Below are positions 9,001 to 16,800 of a DNA stretch of 27,071 bases, in pieces. Each line of letters opens with the position of its first letter. Position 1 is the stretch's first letter. A model generated the notes under the pieces. That model worked only from the letters and a program-made list of their open reading frames with translations. It did no database searches and was not told the DNA's origin. Position numbers and translations under genes: made by a program. The stretch comes from an uncultured beta proteobacterium (GTDB lineage Bacteria > Pseudomonadota > Gammaproteobacteria > Burkholderiales > Burkholderiaceae): positions 1 through 27,071 of the forward strand of contig CAIMPQ010000103.1 of the NCBI GenBank assembly GCA_903843315.1, read 5' to 3'.

Positions 9001-9120
9001 CGTTTGTGGATATTGATTCACAGGCAGTGAGCCAATCGCCTTTAAACCAAACACTAAAACGAGCGCACTCACGACCAGCGATAGCACTGGCTTGCGAATG
9101 AATATATCAGTCCAATTCAT
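6085..9120 (-). CDS. RND multidrug efflux transporter, inner-membrane pump (HAE1/AcrB type)
   Basis: A 1011-residue proton-driven pump with the usual twelve-helix, two-repeat plan: TM1 at about 12-30, a large periplasmic domain, TM2-6 from about 330, and a second half of the same form. The proton relay is intact: D400-D401 in GLVVDDAIIVVEN (TM4) and K911 in LMGLISKHGILIVEFANE (TM10). It lies seven bases downstream of its adaptor gene, with the outer-membrane factor first in the operon, so a complete tripartite exporter is encoded. No regulator gene is adjacent. The drug profile cannot be read from sequence. At 1011 residues it is slightly shorter than AcrB (1049). Confidence 0.95.
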   Translation of the reverse strand: MNWTDIFIRKPVLSLVVSALVLVFGLKAIGSLPVNQYPQTQNAIVTVTTAYYGADPETIAGFITQPLEASIAQAQGIDYLSSTSVSGVSTIIATLKLNYDSNAALTQIQTQISAVKNQLPPQAQQPVLTVQIGQSTAAMYMGFYSDEIPNNAITDYLLRVVKPKLDSVEGVQNAEITGGRKFALRAWLDREKMAGLGVGADDVYAAMAANNYLSAVGSTKGDMVAVDLVAGTDLHTLEEFRKLVVKSNGVNIVYLDQVANVTLGSEDYNTNVAFSGKKSVFIAIKVAPQANLLDVAQRVRDVVPDLQKQLPIGMTGKIVYDSTKFITSSIDEVVTTLIEALLIVTVVIYLFLGSVRAVAVPVIAMPLSLIGTFFLMQILGYSINLLTLLALVLAIGLVVDDAIIVVENVDRHMKEGKSPLEASLIAARELGGPIVAMTVVLIAVYIPIGFQGGLTGALFTEFAFTLASAVAVSGLIALTLSPMMCSRIFTEEQETSALVKKIDLIFDKVHHSYQTTLRELLSTWQVIIIMGAILLGGVAYLYATARAELAPTEDQGIVLMQASGPPNSTVTQMQTYADQIYQISSAEPEYEQMFQITSPTSSFGGVLLKDWGERNRNATKFQEDMQEKWNTIAGARVAAFQFPALPGAQGLPVQVVINTTESYEQLNEVSQAVLDKARRSGNFFFVDSDLKIDKPQDVLVIDREKVAALGMTQQQVGSALSAALGGGYVNYFSVSGRSYRVIPQVKQVDRLNPDQILDYYIRTPSGAMIQARTIASIKQKVVPQSINHFQQLNSATISGVSTPFISEADVLEFMRQALKEVAPNGYSMDYAGPSRQFMAESGGFLVTMFFAILIVFLVLAAQFESFRDPIVILVSVPLALFGALIFINLGFTTLNVYTQVGLVTLMGLISKHGILIVEFANELQAEGRSKLDAIVEASSVRLRPILMTTAAMVLGVLPLVIASGAGAAGRQSMGIVIFTGLSIGTLFTLFVVPAMYLFIGADHHANKFKQQ

Positions 9121-9127
9121 GGGCTAA

Positions 9128-10459
9128 TTATTCCTGTGGCTTAGGATCAGGTAAGTTTTCAGGCTGCACCTTGTTATTAATAATGAGCGGTGTACCGTTC
9201 TTTATCTTCAACTGTCCACTTGTCACTACTGTCGCGCCCTCTTCAACCCCCTTCAGAATCGCCACTTGATCGCCACGAGTAGCACCAGTAGTTACAAATA
9301 CTTGCTGCGCCTCTAAGGCCGGCTTGCCTTGTTTATCTTTCTTACCAGTAGGCTTAGCGATAAACACCGTTGATCCATAAGGGTTATAGGTCACAGCGGT
9401 TTGCGGCAGGGTCAATAGTTTTACTTGTTCACCAAGCTTAATATTTACATTCGCAAACATTCCCGGAAGAATTTTCTTATCTGGATTGGCAATCTGCGCT
9501 TCAATAGAAATATTGCGAGTATTGGTATCAACCTTGGGGCTTACCGCTGTGATCTTGCCAGTAAAGCTAGCATCCTTAAAGGCATCGGTGGTAACGACTA
9601 CATCTTGGCCCACCTGAATTTGCTCGGCATTACTTTGTGGCAAATTGAAATCCACAAAAATAGGATCTAAAGTTTGCAAAGTTAACAGTTTGTCGCCAGG
9701 ATTCACATATTGGCCAGGGTTAATTGATACGATGCCAACTCGCCCGCTGAAAGGTGCCTTCAAATTTTTCTTTGCCACCAAAGCTATTTGGGATTCGACC
9801 TGAGCTTGCTTAGATTTTGCGTCTGCTGCACTGGTATCGAATACGTTTTTACTAATCGCTTGAATAGCCAATTGCTGCCTATCACGCTCATTAATGATTT
9901 TGGCAAGATCAGCCATGGCCTTTAAGGATTTCAATTGTGCAACATCAGAAGCATCATTAAGCTTGATTAATAACTCGCCTTCTTTAACATCCTGTCCAGA
10001 CTTAATCGGCACTGTCAAAACTAAGCCCCCAATTTCAGTGCTCAACTCAACACCCCTAAAAGCACGCACATTACCAACGCTCGTGAGTTTGGGCTGCCAT
10101 TCAGTAGTAGCAATCACCATGGTTGAAACCGTTGCAGGTGGTAAGCCCATCCCTGAAATGAAATGCTTAATCATGAAAGTCTTGAACTGATTAAAAGCAA
10201 AAATCAGACCCAACAATAGGAACACTCCACACAACATGATGGTCATACGACGGTGCAAGGGTTCCATCGCCATCAACTTTTCATGCGCTTTGGTATTACG
10301 CCATTTTTGCCCCATTCGAGCCCAAAAAGCTTTTGCTTTTTCCCAAAGCGCGATTGCTTTCTCGCGCAGCTTCCACTCCACTGCCTTCAGCTTGACCCAT
10401 GCCCACAGGGCAAGGACCAGAGCAATGAGCTTATTCTTAATTGTTTCCAGAAGTTTCAT
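9128..10459 (-). CDS. RND efflux periplasmic adaptor (membrane fusion protein) with long N-terminal extension
   Basis: The 443-residue adaptor links pump and outer-membrane channel. After a transmembrane helix at about 73-89 (LCGVFLLLGLIFAF) come the barrel-sandwich (GGLVLTVPIKSGQDVKEGEL), a short helical hairpin, KAPFSGRVGIVSINPGQYV, the beta-barrel (VDFNLPQSNAEQIQVGQDV) and the membrane-proximal domain (LLTLPQTAVTYN). The first 72 residues are unusual for the family: an amphipathic Lys/Ala/Trp-rich helix with W19, W21, W29, W39, W46 and W53. The ATG at 10459 overlaps the end of the outer-membrane factor gene by 23 bp. A later start near residue 63 (MAMEPLHRRM) is possible and would remove the extension. 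Confidence 0.93.
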   Translation of the reverse strand: MKLLETIKNKLIALVLALWAWVKLKAVEWKLREKAIALWEKAKAFWARMGQKWRNTKAHEKLMAMEPLHRRMTIMLCGVFLLLGLIFAFNQFKTFMIKHFISGMGLPPATVSTMVIATTEWQPKLTSVGNVRAFRGVELSTEIGGLVLTVPIKSGQDVKEGELLIKLNDASDVAQLKSLKAMADLAKIINERDRQQLAIQAISKNVFDTSAADAKSKQAQVESQIALVAKKNLKAPFSGRVGIVSINPGQYVNPGDKLLTLQTLDPIFVDFNLPQSNAEQIQVGQDVVVTTDAFKDASFTGKITAVSPKVDTNTRNISIEAQIANPDKKILPGMFANVNIKLGEQVKLLTLPQTAVTYNPYGSTVFIAKPTGKKDKQGKPALEAQQVFVTTGATRGDQVAILKGVEEGATVVTSGQLKIKNGTPLIINNKVQPENLPDPKPQE

Positions 10460-11987
10460 TTTGATCTTTGTTAGCCATGTCTTTTGGTTTAAAAGCGGGA
10501 CCACTGCGATTCCACCAGCCCCCGCCCAATGCTGCAAATAATGCGGCGGTATCAGAAAAGCGGGTTGCTTGTGCCGCTACCGATTTCACTTTTGCTTGTT
10601 GATACAGATTTTGGTAATAGAGAACTGCTAAATAACTGGCAGTGCCTAACTTATATTGCTGCTGGACTAAATCTAATGTTTCATAAGCAAATTGCTCTGC
10701 TTCTGAGGCAGCTTTTAACGCCTGTGCGCCAGTCTCAAGGGCGCGCAATGCATCCGCCACCTCCTGAAAAGCCTTTAACACTGTGGCTTGATACTGATAA
10801 ACCGCTTGCTCATAATTGGCAATTGCGCCACGACGCTGGGCTAAGAGTTGGCCGCCCTGAAACAAGGGTTGAAATATTCCGCCGCCAATGGACCACAACG
10901 CTGCATTAGGTCCAAATAAATTTGCTGAAGTCAGCGCCGCAGATCCAATAGCGCCAGTGATATTAAATTGCGGCAATAGATTAGCGGTAGCAACACCGAC
11001 TAAAGCATTAGTCGATTTAATCATTGATTCTGCTGCACGAACATCGGGGCGCTGACGCACCAAGCTAGATGGTACGGAGAGTGGTAGCTGCGCAGGTAGA
11101 TGTAAATTGCTTAAGTCAAATTTTGTAATATTTGCATTGCTTGGTAGCTCACCGGTATATACCGCCAATTGGTTGCGCGCAAAAGCCAGGTTACGTTCAT
11201 AAGTAAATAAGTCTACTTTTGATGTTGCTACCAAAGTTAACTGAGAGGTCAGGTCTACCTTATTAACGGTTCCAATCTTCAACTGCTTCTCAGTCACTTC
11301 AGCTAAATTGGTTTGTGCCTTGAGGATTTCCTCGGTTGCTTGCATCTGTGCACGCAAAGCGGCTTCCCGTATAGCGCCCGTCACAATATTTGCAGTCAAA
11401 GAAAGATATGCACCCTCTAATTGAAACTGCTGATACTCTGCTTGTGCGCGTGCACTCTCTACCGTTCTTCGTGCACCACCGAAAACATCCAACTTATAAG
11501 TGACGTTGACTGAAGTATTGAAAAGATTGTAAGTATCGGAGCCATATGGAAGGCCATAAATTGCCGATGGTTGCAACTGACGAGTAGCGGCACCGCCCAA
11601 ACCCACTGCTGGAAAATATTGGCCACCTATTTGGGCGTTCACGTTTTCTTGGGCGGAACGTAAAGCTGCATCTGCAGCCCCTAAATTGGGATTTTGAACT
11701 AAGGCCTTTTTAATCAGTGCATCGAGTTCAGGTGATTTATACAGCTCCCACCATTGCGCCTCAATATCTGCACCCTCAATAAATTCTTGCTCAGAGCCAC
11801 CAGGTACGCCGGGTGCAGTAGTCAATTTCTTGGATAAGGTTGTCTCAGTATAGGAAGAGGTATTTGGCGCCTCAGGCTGTTTAAAGTCTGGACCAACTGC
11901 ACAAGCAGATAACGTACCTGCACAAATTAAGGCAAGTAACTGCAAACGTGAGAATGGGGGCACTTTTGAAAGAAACATGAATTGCAA
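10437..11987 (-). CDS. RND efflux outer-membrane factor, NodT/TolC-type lipoprotein
   Basis: A 516-residue outer-membrane channel protein. The signal peptide ends in lipobox LSAC (GTLSACAVGPDF), and CAVGPDFKQP is the standard mature start of NodT-type factors. Two OEP repeats follow, with coiled-coil helices (PNLGAADAALRSAQENVNA; AFQEVADALRALETGAQAL) and the conserved RQRPDVRAAE. The start is chosen as TTG at 11987 because AGAGGA lies exactly six bases upstream; the alternative ATG at 11978 has poor spacing. The hydrophilic C-terminal tail overlaps the adaptor start by 23 bp, consistent with coupling. It is the first gene of the efflux operon. Confidence 0.92.
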   Translation of the reverse strand: MQFMFLSKVPPFSRLQLLALICAGTLSACAVGPDFKQPEAPNTSSYTETTLSKKLTTAPGVPGGSEQEFIEGADIEAQWWELYKSPELDALIKKALVQNPNLGAADAALRSAQENVNAQIGGQYFPAVGLGGAATRQLQPSAIYGLPYGSDTYNLFNTSVNVTYKLDVFGGARRTVESARAQAEYQQFQLEGAYLSLTANIVTGAIREAALRAQMQATEEILKAQTNLAEVTEKQLKIGTVNKVDLTSQLTLVATSKVDLFTYERNLAFARNQLAVYTGELPSNANITKFDLSNLHLPAQLPLSVPSSLVRQRPDVRAAESMIKSTNALVGVATANLLPQFNITGAIGSAALTSANLFGPNAALWSIGGGIFQPLFQGGQLLAQRRGAIANYEQAVYQYQATVLKAFQEVADALRALETGAQALKAASEAEQFAYETLDLVQQQYKLGTASYLAVLYYQNLYQQAKVKSVAAQATRFSDTAALFAALGGGWWNRSGPAFKPKDMANKDQNETSGNN

Positions 11988-12029
11988 CAAATATCCTCTT
12001 TTACATGAGTTATTTGAACACAAAAATGT

Positions 12030-12055
12030 AATCAGGGCTTCGTAACGCCCTGATT
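12030..12055 (-). terminator. Rho-independent terminator candidate after glmS
   Basis: A perfect 9-bp stem, AATCAGGGC pairing with GCCCTGATT around an 8-base loop, lies between the glmS stop and the efflux operon start. Reading on the minus strand it is followed by ACATTTTTG, an interrupted T-tract. The position fits termination of the folB-ttcA-glmU-glmS transcript. Confidence 0.6.
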
Positions 12056-12110
12056 TATCTACTTAAATTTGTTCATAGTCTCGGACTAAAGTCAAACAAA
12101 AAAATCTGTT

Positions 12111-13943
12111 TTATTCGACCGTGACACTCTTCGCTAGATTTCTAGGCTTGTCGACATCTGTACCGAGTGCGCAGGCTGTGTGATACGCCAATAGCTGCAG
12201 AGGCACTACATGCAGAATGGGTGAAAGATTGCCATAGTGCTCGGGCAGCCTAATGACATTGATGCCATCAGCGCTATCAATATTAGTGCCTTGATCTGCA
12301 AATACATACAGTTTGCCACCGCGTGCTTTGACTTCCTGCATATTGGATTTAAGCTTTTCCAATAATTCGTCTTTTGGGGCAACGGTTACAACCGGCATCT
12401 TGTCGGTTACCAATGCCAGTGGGCCATGCTTTAACTCGCCAGCTGGGTAAGCTTCTGCATGGATGTAAGAAATCTCTTTTAGTTTTAATGCGCCTTCCAG
12501 AGCAATTGGATAGTGCAAGCCACGACCTAAGAAGAGTGCGTTCTCACACTTTGAGAAGGCTTCGCTCCAAGCAATAATTTGCGGCTCTAGCGCCAATACT
12601 GCATGCAAGGCTTTTGGTAGGTGGCGTAATTCGCGGAGGAGTTCTTTCTCTTTTTCAGCAGAAATTCTGCCGGCACGTTTAGCAAGTGAAACGGCTAAGA
12701 GGTAGAGTGCTACCAACTGTGTAGTAAATGCCTTGGTTGAAGCAACACCAATCTCGGCACCCGCCTTGGTCAAGAAATGCCAATTGGTTTCACGAACCAT
12801 GGCGCTACTCGCTACATTACAGATCGCCAAGGTATAGCAATGTCCTAGTGACTTGGCATGACGCAGTGCAGCCAGAGTATCTGCAGTTTCACCAGACTGA
12901 GAAACCACCACAATTAATGCTTTAGGATTTGGTACTGTAGTGCGATAACGATACTCACTAGCAATTTCAACTTGAGTAGGAATACCAGCAATATCTTCCA
13001 ACCAATATTTAGCAACGCATGCAGAGTAATAGCTCGTACCGCAGGCCAAAATTAATATTTGATCAAATGCTTTCCAGTCTTCTGGATTAGCCCCAAAGAG
13101 TTGTGGACCAAAAGAGGCAATATTAGCCAAAGTGTCACCAATGGCCCGGGGTTGCTCAAAAATTTCTTTTTGCATGTAGTGCTGATATGGCCCGAGATCT
13201 ACGGAGTCTGCTTGTGCAGGCATCGGCTTGCGCTCCCGTTGCACAGAATTTCCCGATTGATCAATTACCTCGGCACTACCTGCTTTTAATACAGCTACAT
13301 CACCCTCTTCCAAATACATCATGGATTGAGCGCGACCAGCTAGAGCCAGTGCATCAGACGCTAAGAAGTTTTCTTTATCCCCAAGCGCTACAACCAAAGG
13401 TGACCCAACACGTGCGCCCACTAATGTAGTTGGCTGATCTTGAGCAATGACACCAATAGCATAGGCACCATGTAATTGAGGTAATACTGCTCTAACGGAT
13501 TGAGCTAAATCTTTTTTCCCGCTCGCTACATACTGCTGATGAATCAAATGCGCAATCACTTCAGTGTCTGTCTCTGAAGTAAAAAGATAGCCCGCCGCTT
13601 TTAATTCTGTACGCAGCGCTTCATAGTTTTCAATAATGCCGTTATGTACTACTGCTATCAGTCCATTAGAAATATGAGGGTGAGCATTTTGTGTATCCGG
13701 CTTACCGTGTGTGGCCCAACGAGTGTGAGCGATACCAATGGTGCCAGTAAAGTCTTTTGCTTGTTCAGCCAATTCGGAGACCCGGGCAGTGGTGCGTGCC
13801 CGCTCAATGGGATGCTCTGCATCATTACCATTGATCACAGCAAATCCGCAGGAGTCATACCCGCGATACTCCAGGCGTCGTAACCCCTCAACCAAAACAT
13901 CCACAATATTCTTATGGGAAGCTGCGCCAACAATACCGCACAT
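12111..13943 (-). CDS. glmS: Glutamine-fructose-6-phosphate aminotransferase (isomerizing)
   Basis: GlmS makes glucosamine-6-phosphate from fructose-6-phosphate and glutamine, the first step toward UDP-GlcNAc, peptidoglycan and LPS. The 610 residues match the family length (E. coli 609). The N-terminal glutaminase starts MCGIVGAASH with nucleophile Cys2, and has GIAHTRWATHG and HNGIIENYEALR. Two SIS sugar-isomerase domains follow, with ACGTSYYSA, SQSGETADTLAALR and HAEAYPAGELKHGP, and the end DKPRNLAKSVTVE carries the conserved terminal-region lysine (K605). The ATG overlaps the glmU stop in TAATG, implying coupled translation. No glmS ribozyme is present. Confidence 0.98.
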   Translation of the reverse strand: MCGIVGAASHKNIVDVLVEGLRRLEYRGYDSCGFAVINGNDAEHPIERARTTARVSELAEQAKDFTGTIGIAHTRWATHGKPDTQNAHPHISNGLIAVVHNGIIENYEALRTELKAAGYLFTSETDTEVIAHLIHQQYVASGKKDLAQSVRAVLPQLHGAYAIGVIAQDQPTTLVGARVGSPLVVALGDKENFLASDALALAGRAQSMMYLEEGDVAVLKAGSAEVIDQSGNSVQRERKPMPAQADSVDLGPYQHYMQKEIFEQPRAIGDTLANIASFGPQLFGANPEDWKAFDQILILACGTSYYSACVAKYWLEDIAGIPTQVEIASEYRYRTTVPNPKALIVVVSQSGETADTLAALRHAKSLGHCYTLAICNVASSAMVRETNWHFLTKAGAEIGVASTKAFTTQLVALYLLAVSLAKRAGRISAEKEKELLRELRHLPKALHAVLALEPQIIAWSEAFSKCENALFLGRGLHYPIALEGALKLKEISYIHAEAYPAGELKHGPLALVTDKMPVVTVAPKDELLEKLKSNMQEVKARGGKLYVFADQGTNIDSADGINVIRLPEHYGNLSPILHVVPLQLLAYHTACALGTDVDKPRNLAKSVTVE

Positions 13944-15433
13944 TATTTTTTACCCTTTGCGGTTTTTTTAGGAGCTACCTTCTTGGCTATACCTTTTTTT
14001 GCCGCTACTTTCTTTGCAGCCGGCTTTTTATCTTGCTTCACTGGTCGCTGCCACTGCAATGAAACCTGCTTTGCTCTAGAAATAGTTAATTGATTTGGTG
14101 GTGCATTCTTAGTAAGAGTTGTCCCTGCACCCAATGTTGCGCCACGCCCAACTCGCACTGGTGCAACTAATTGTGTATCAGAGCCAATGAACACATCATC
14201 TTCAATAATGGTCTGGTGCTTATTAACGCCATCATAGTTACAAGTGATGGTGCCGGCACCAATATTTACTCTGGATCCCACGATGGAATCGCCTACATAA
14301 GACAAGTGATTTGCTTTGCTATTGGCGGCAATCTTGCTGTTTTTCACTTCAACAAAGTTGCCGATATGTACATCATTCGATAAATCAGCACCTGGACGTA
14401 AGCGAGCATAAGGCCCAATCACTGACTGATTGCCTACTTTCGCACCGTCAATGTGGCTAAATGCATGGATTGCAACCTCTTTACCGATGACACTATTGCG
14501 AATGATGCAATAAGGTCCAATGTTGGTGCCAGAAGCCAAGGTGACGCAGCCTTCAAATACACAACCCACATCAATGAATACGTCTGTACCGCACTCAAGC
14601 GTGCCACGCACATCAATGCGCGCAGGATCAGCAAGAGATACGCCCGCCTCCATCAACTGATTCGCGATATTGAGTTGATGCACTCGTTCTAGAGCAGCCA
14701 ATTGATCACGGCTATTGACGCCGATAGTTTCAAACGCATTATCCGCTTGGGTAGTGCGAATAGGCACACCGTCTTTGACGGCCATCGCAATCACATCAGT
14801 TAAATAGTATTCACCTTGTGCATTGCTTGCTCGCAGGGCTTTAAGCCATTTCTTTAACGTGTTAGTTGGCAACACCATGATGCCGGTATTAATTTCTTGA
14901 ATTGCTTTTTGTGCTGAAGTTGCATCTTTTTCTTCAACAATCTCTTTTACCGAACCATCAGCATCCCGCACGATGCGGCCATAGCCCATTGGATCGTCTA
15001 AGTTCTGGGTAAGGAGTGCCACAGCAGAATCTTGACCACGAACACCGTCGGCCAATTTAGCCAACTTGCTTAAAGTCTTTTTACTCGTCAGCGGCACATC
15101 ACCATAAAGAACTAAAGTGGGTTCTTGAACATCGAGTTTTGGCAGAGCCTGCAACAGCGCATGACCAGTCCCCTTTTGCTCAGCCTGAAGTACGGCAGTG
15201 ACTTTGCTAAAGCGGGCATCTTCCTTGCTAGCATTTGCCAAGAAGGTTTTAACGTCTACAGCGCCATGCCCCACCACTACAACAGGGCCTGTTTTAACCT
15301 GTTTGCCCTCTAAAGAAAGAGCCGTGTTGAGGACATGCTGAAGAAGCGGTTTTCCTGCCAAAGTTTGCAGGACCTTGGGCAGAGCGGATTTCATCCGCTT
15401 TCCTTGCCCAGCAGCCAATATCACGATATTCAT
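13943..15433 (-). CDS. glmU: Bifunctional GlmU: GlcN-1-P acetyltransferase / GlcNAc-1-P uridyltransferase, with Lys-rich tail
   Basis: GlmU acetylates GlcN-1-P and then joins it to UTP to give UDP-GlcNAc. The N-terminal uridyltransferase has LAAGQGKRMKSALPKVL (6-22) and LYGDVPLT. The C-terminal left-handed beta-helix has many hexapeptide turns (SVIGPYARLRPG, VNIGAGTITCNYDG) and the catalytic His in NHLSYVGD. At 496 residues it is longer than E. coli GlmU (456). Most of the excess is a 30-residue tail after WQRPVK that contains 13 lysines plus Ala and Pro. The start overlaps the ttcA stop (ATGA), and the stop overlaps the glmS start (TAATG). Confidence 0.97.
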   Translation of the reverse strand: MNIVILAAGQGKRMKSALPKVLQTLAGKPLLQHVLNTALSLEGKQVKTGPVVVVGHGAVDVKTFLANASKEDARFSKVTAVLQAEQKGTGHALLQALPKLDVQEPTLVLYGDVPLTSKKTLSKLAKLADGVRGQDSAVALLTQNLDDPMGYGRIVRDADGSVKEIVEEKDATSAQKAIQEINTGIMVLPTNTLKKWLKALRASNAQGEYYLTDVIAMAVKDGVPIRTTQADNAFETIGVNSRDQLAALERVHQLNIANQLMEAGVSLADPARIDVRGTLECGTDVFIDVGCVFEGCVTLASGTNIGPYCIIRNSVIGKEVAIHAFSHIDGAKVGNQSVIGPYARLRPGADLSNDVHIGNFVEVKNSKIAANSKANHLSYVGDSIVGSRVNIGAGTITCNYDGVNKHQTIIEDDVFIGSDTQLVAPVRVGRGATLGAGTTLTKNAPPNQLTISRAKQVSLQWQRPVKQDKKPAAKKVAAKKGIAKKVAPKKTAKGKK

Positions 15434-16338
15434 AAAGGGGGATTATAAGTCCCCTGAATGAGGGTTCCGCAAGCCAATTCGTCTAATTCAGCCTCATCAA
15501 TTGCCTTGTCGCCTGCTGACCTGGCAGCTATTCCGGATAACTCCGTAGAAATCTCTAAATTTTGGAAATCAAAAGCCTCCCCATCCATCAAATGAGAGGG
15601 AACGATGTGGTGCATGGAGCGAAACAGATTTTCTACGCGGCCAGGATGCTTTTTCTCCCAATCACGCAGCATTTCTTTCATTACTTGACGCTGTAGATTG
15701 GGTTGGCTGCCACATAAATCACATGGAATGATGGGGAAACTCATATCTGCCGCATAGCGCTCAAGTAATTTCTCGGGTACATATGCCAATGGTCGAATCA
15801 CAATATGCTTGCCATCATCTGAACGCAATTTTGGCGGCATACCTTTTAATTTGCCTGCATAAAACATATTTAGCATGAGCGTTTCCAGGATGTCATCACG
15901 ATGGTGCCCCAAAGCAATCTTAGTTGCGCCTAACTCATCTGCCACGCGATACAAAATGCCGCGACGTAATCGCGAACATAAACCACAGGTAGTTTTCCCC
16001 TCAGGAATAACCCGCTTAACAATGCTGTAGGTATCCTGTTCTTCAATATGAAATTGAATGCCAAGACTCTTTAAATAGTTGGGCAGAATCTCTGCTGGAA
16101 AGTTGGGCTGCTTCTGGTCTAAGTTCACTGCCACAATATCAAAATGGATTGGAGCACGCTCACGCAACCTTATTAAGATATCCAGCATGGCATAACTATC
16201 TTTACCGCCCGATACACACACCATGACCTTATCACCGTCTTCAATCATGCCAAAGTCACCAATAGCTTGGCCCACTAGACGACATAACTTTTTCTCTAGC
16301 TTATTTTCCTCAAAGACAACTTTACGAATATCACTCAT
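15430..16338 (-). CDS. ttcA: tRNA 2-thiocytidine(32) synthetase TtcA
   Basis: TtcA adds sulfur to cytidine 32 of certain tRNAs using ATP and an iron-sulfur cluster. The 302-residue protein carries the PP-loop SGGKDS at 43-48, a CxxC pair in TTCGLCSRLRRG, and a second pair in IPCDLCGSQPNLQR, together the residues that define the TtcA group. GHHRDDILETLMLNMFY is also typical. It lies between folB (32 bp upstream) and glmU (four-base ATGA overlap), so it is probably co-transcribed with both. No metabolic link to its neighbours is evident. Confidence 0.97.
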   Translation of the reverse strand: MSDIRKVVFEENKLEKKLCRLVGQAIGDFGMIEDGDKVMVCVSGGKDSYAMLDILIRLRERAPIHFDIVAVNLDQKQPNFPAEILPNYLKSLGIQFHIEEQDTYSIVKRVIPEGKTTCGLCSRLRRGILYRVADELGATKIALGHHRDDILETLMLNMFYAGKLKGMPPKLRSDDGKHIVIRPLAYVPEKLLERYAADMSFPIIPCDLCGSQPNLQRQVMKEMLRDWEKKHPGRVENLFRSMHHIVPSHLMDGEAFDFQNLEISTELSGIAARSAGDKAIDEAELDELACGTLIQGTYNPPL

Positions 16339-16370
16339 AGCAATGCAACTCTTTATTAATTACTTCAGGC

Positions 16371-16760
16371 TTACTTAATGCGAAATACTTCAACGCCAAC
16401 TGAATGGCAGTCAGGATAGACATCTGGCTTAGAAGTGCTTACGCGTGCAGCCAATACCTTAGGGTGCACAAGCATCGCCGCAACAATGTCATCGCAAAAC
16501 GTTTCCTGTAGATGAATATGGCCTTTAGAAGCCCGCGCCTTAATGGTCTCACGCATAAAATCGTAGTCAACTACTTCGTCTAATTGATCATGGGTTGGCG
16601 TGTTCATTGCCAATGGTATATATAAATCAACATTTAAGATCACGCGTTGCTCGGCTTTTTTCTCAAAATCATGAACGCCGATATTGATATAAATTTCGTA
16701 GTCACGCAAAAATAAGCGACGACAATCAACGAGAGCCGGGTGAGAGAGAATGGCATACAT
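16371..16760 (-). CDS. folB: Dihydroneopterin aldolase family protein
   Basis: A 129-residue tunnelling-fold protein that cleaves 7,8-dihydroneopterin to 6-hydroxymethyl-dihydropterin in folate synthesis. Recognisable segments are LFLRDYEIYINIGVHDFEKK, VDYDFMRETI, the catalytic-lysine region RVSTSKPDVYPDCHSVGVEV and a strand-rich end. The family is about 120 residues, so the gene is full length. It is 40 bp downstream of the pteridine-reductase-type SDR and 32 bp upstream of ttcA. The paralogue FolX (dihydroneopterin triphosphate epimerase) is similar and cannot be fully excluded, particularly next to a FolM-like gene. Confidence 0.9.
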   Translation of the reverse strand: MYAILSHPALVDCRRLFLRDYEIYINIGVHDFEKKAEQRVILNVDLYIPLAMNTPTHDQLDEVVDYDFMRETIKARASKGHIHLQETFCDDIVAAMLVHPKVLAARVSTSKPDVYPDCHSVGVEVFRIK

Positions 16761-16800
16761 AAATAATTACTTTTCTGATCTTTTTATTGAATGAAATTAC

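Noticed and set aside
10460..10537. Upstream extension of the efflux adaptor frame to 10537
   Set aside because: The extra codons are antisense-free but overlap the outer-membrane factor C-terminus, lack a ribosome binding site and add a non-family sequence before the MKLLETIKNK start.
12056..12110. TTGACT (12090-12095) as an efflux-operon promoter
   Set aside because: No acceptable -10 box lies 16-18 bases downstream, and the glmS terminator hairpin would follow it.
13941..13951. Possible -1 slippage on an A-tract at the glmU end giving a GlmU-GlmS fusion
   Set aside because: The TAATG overlap always places glmS in the -1 frame, the heptamer is not a good slippery site, and GlmS needs a free N-terminal Cys2.
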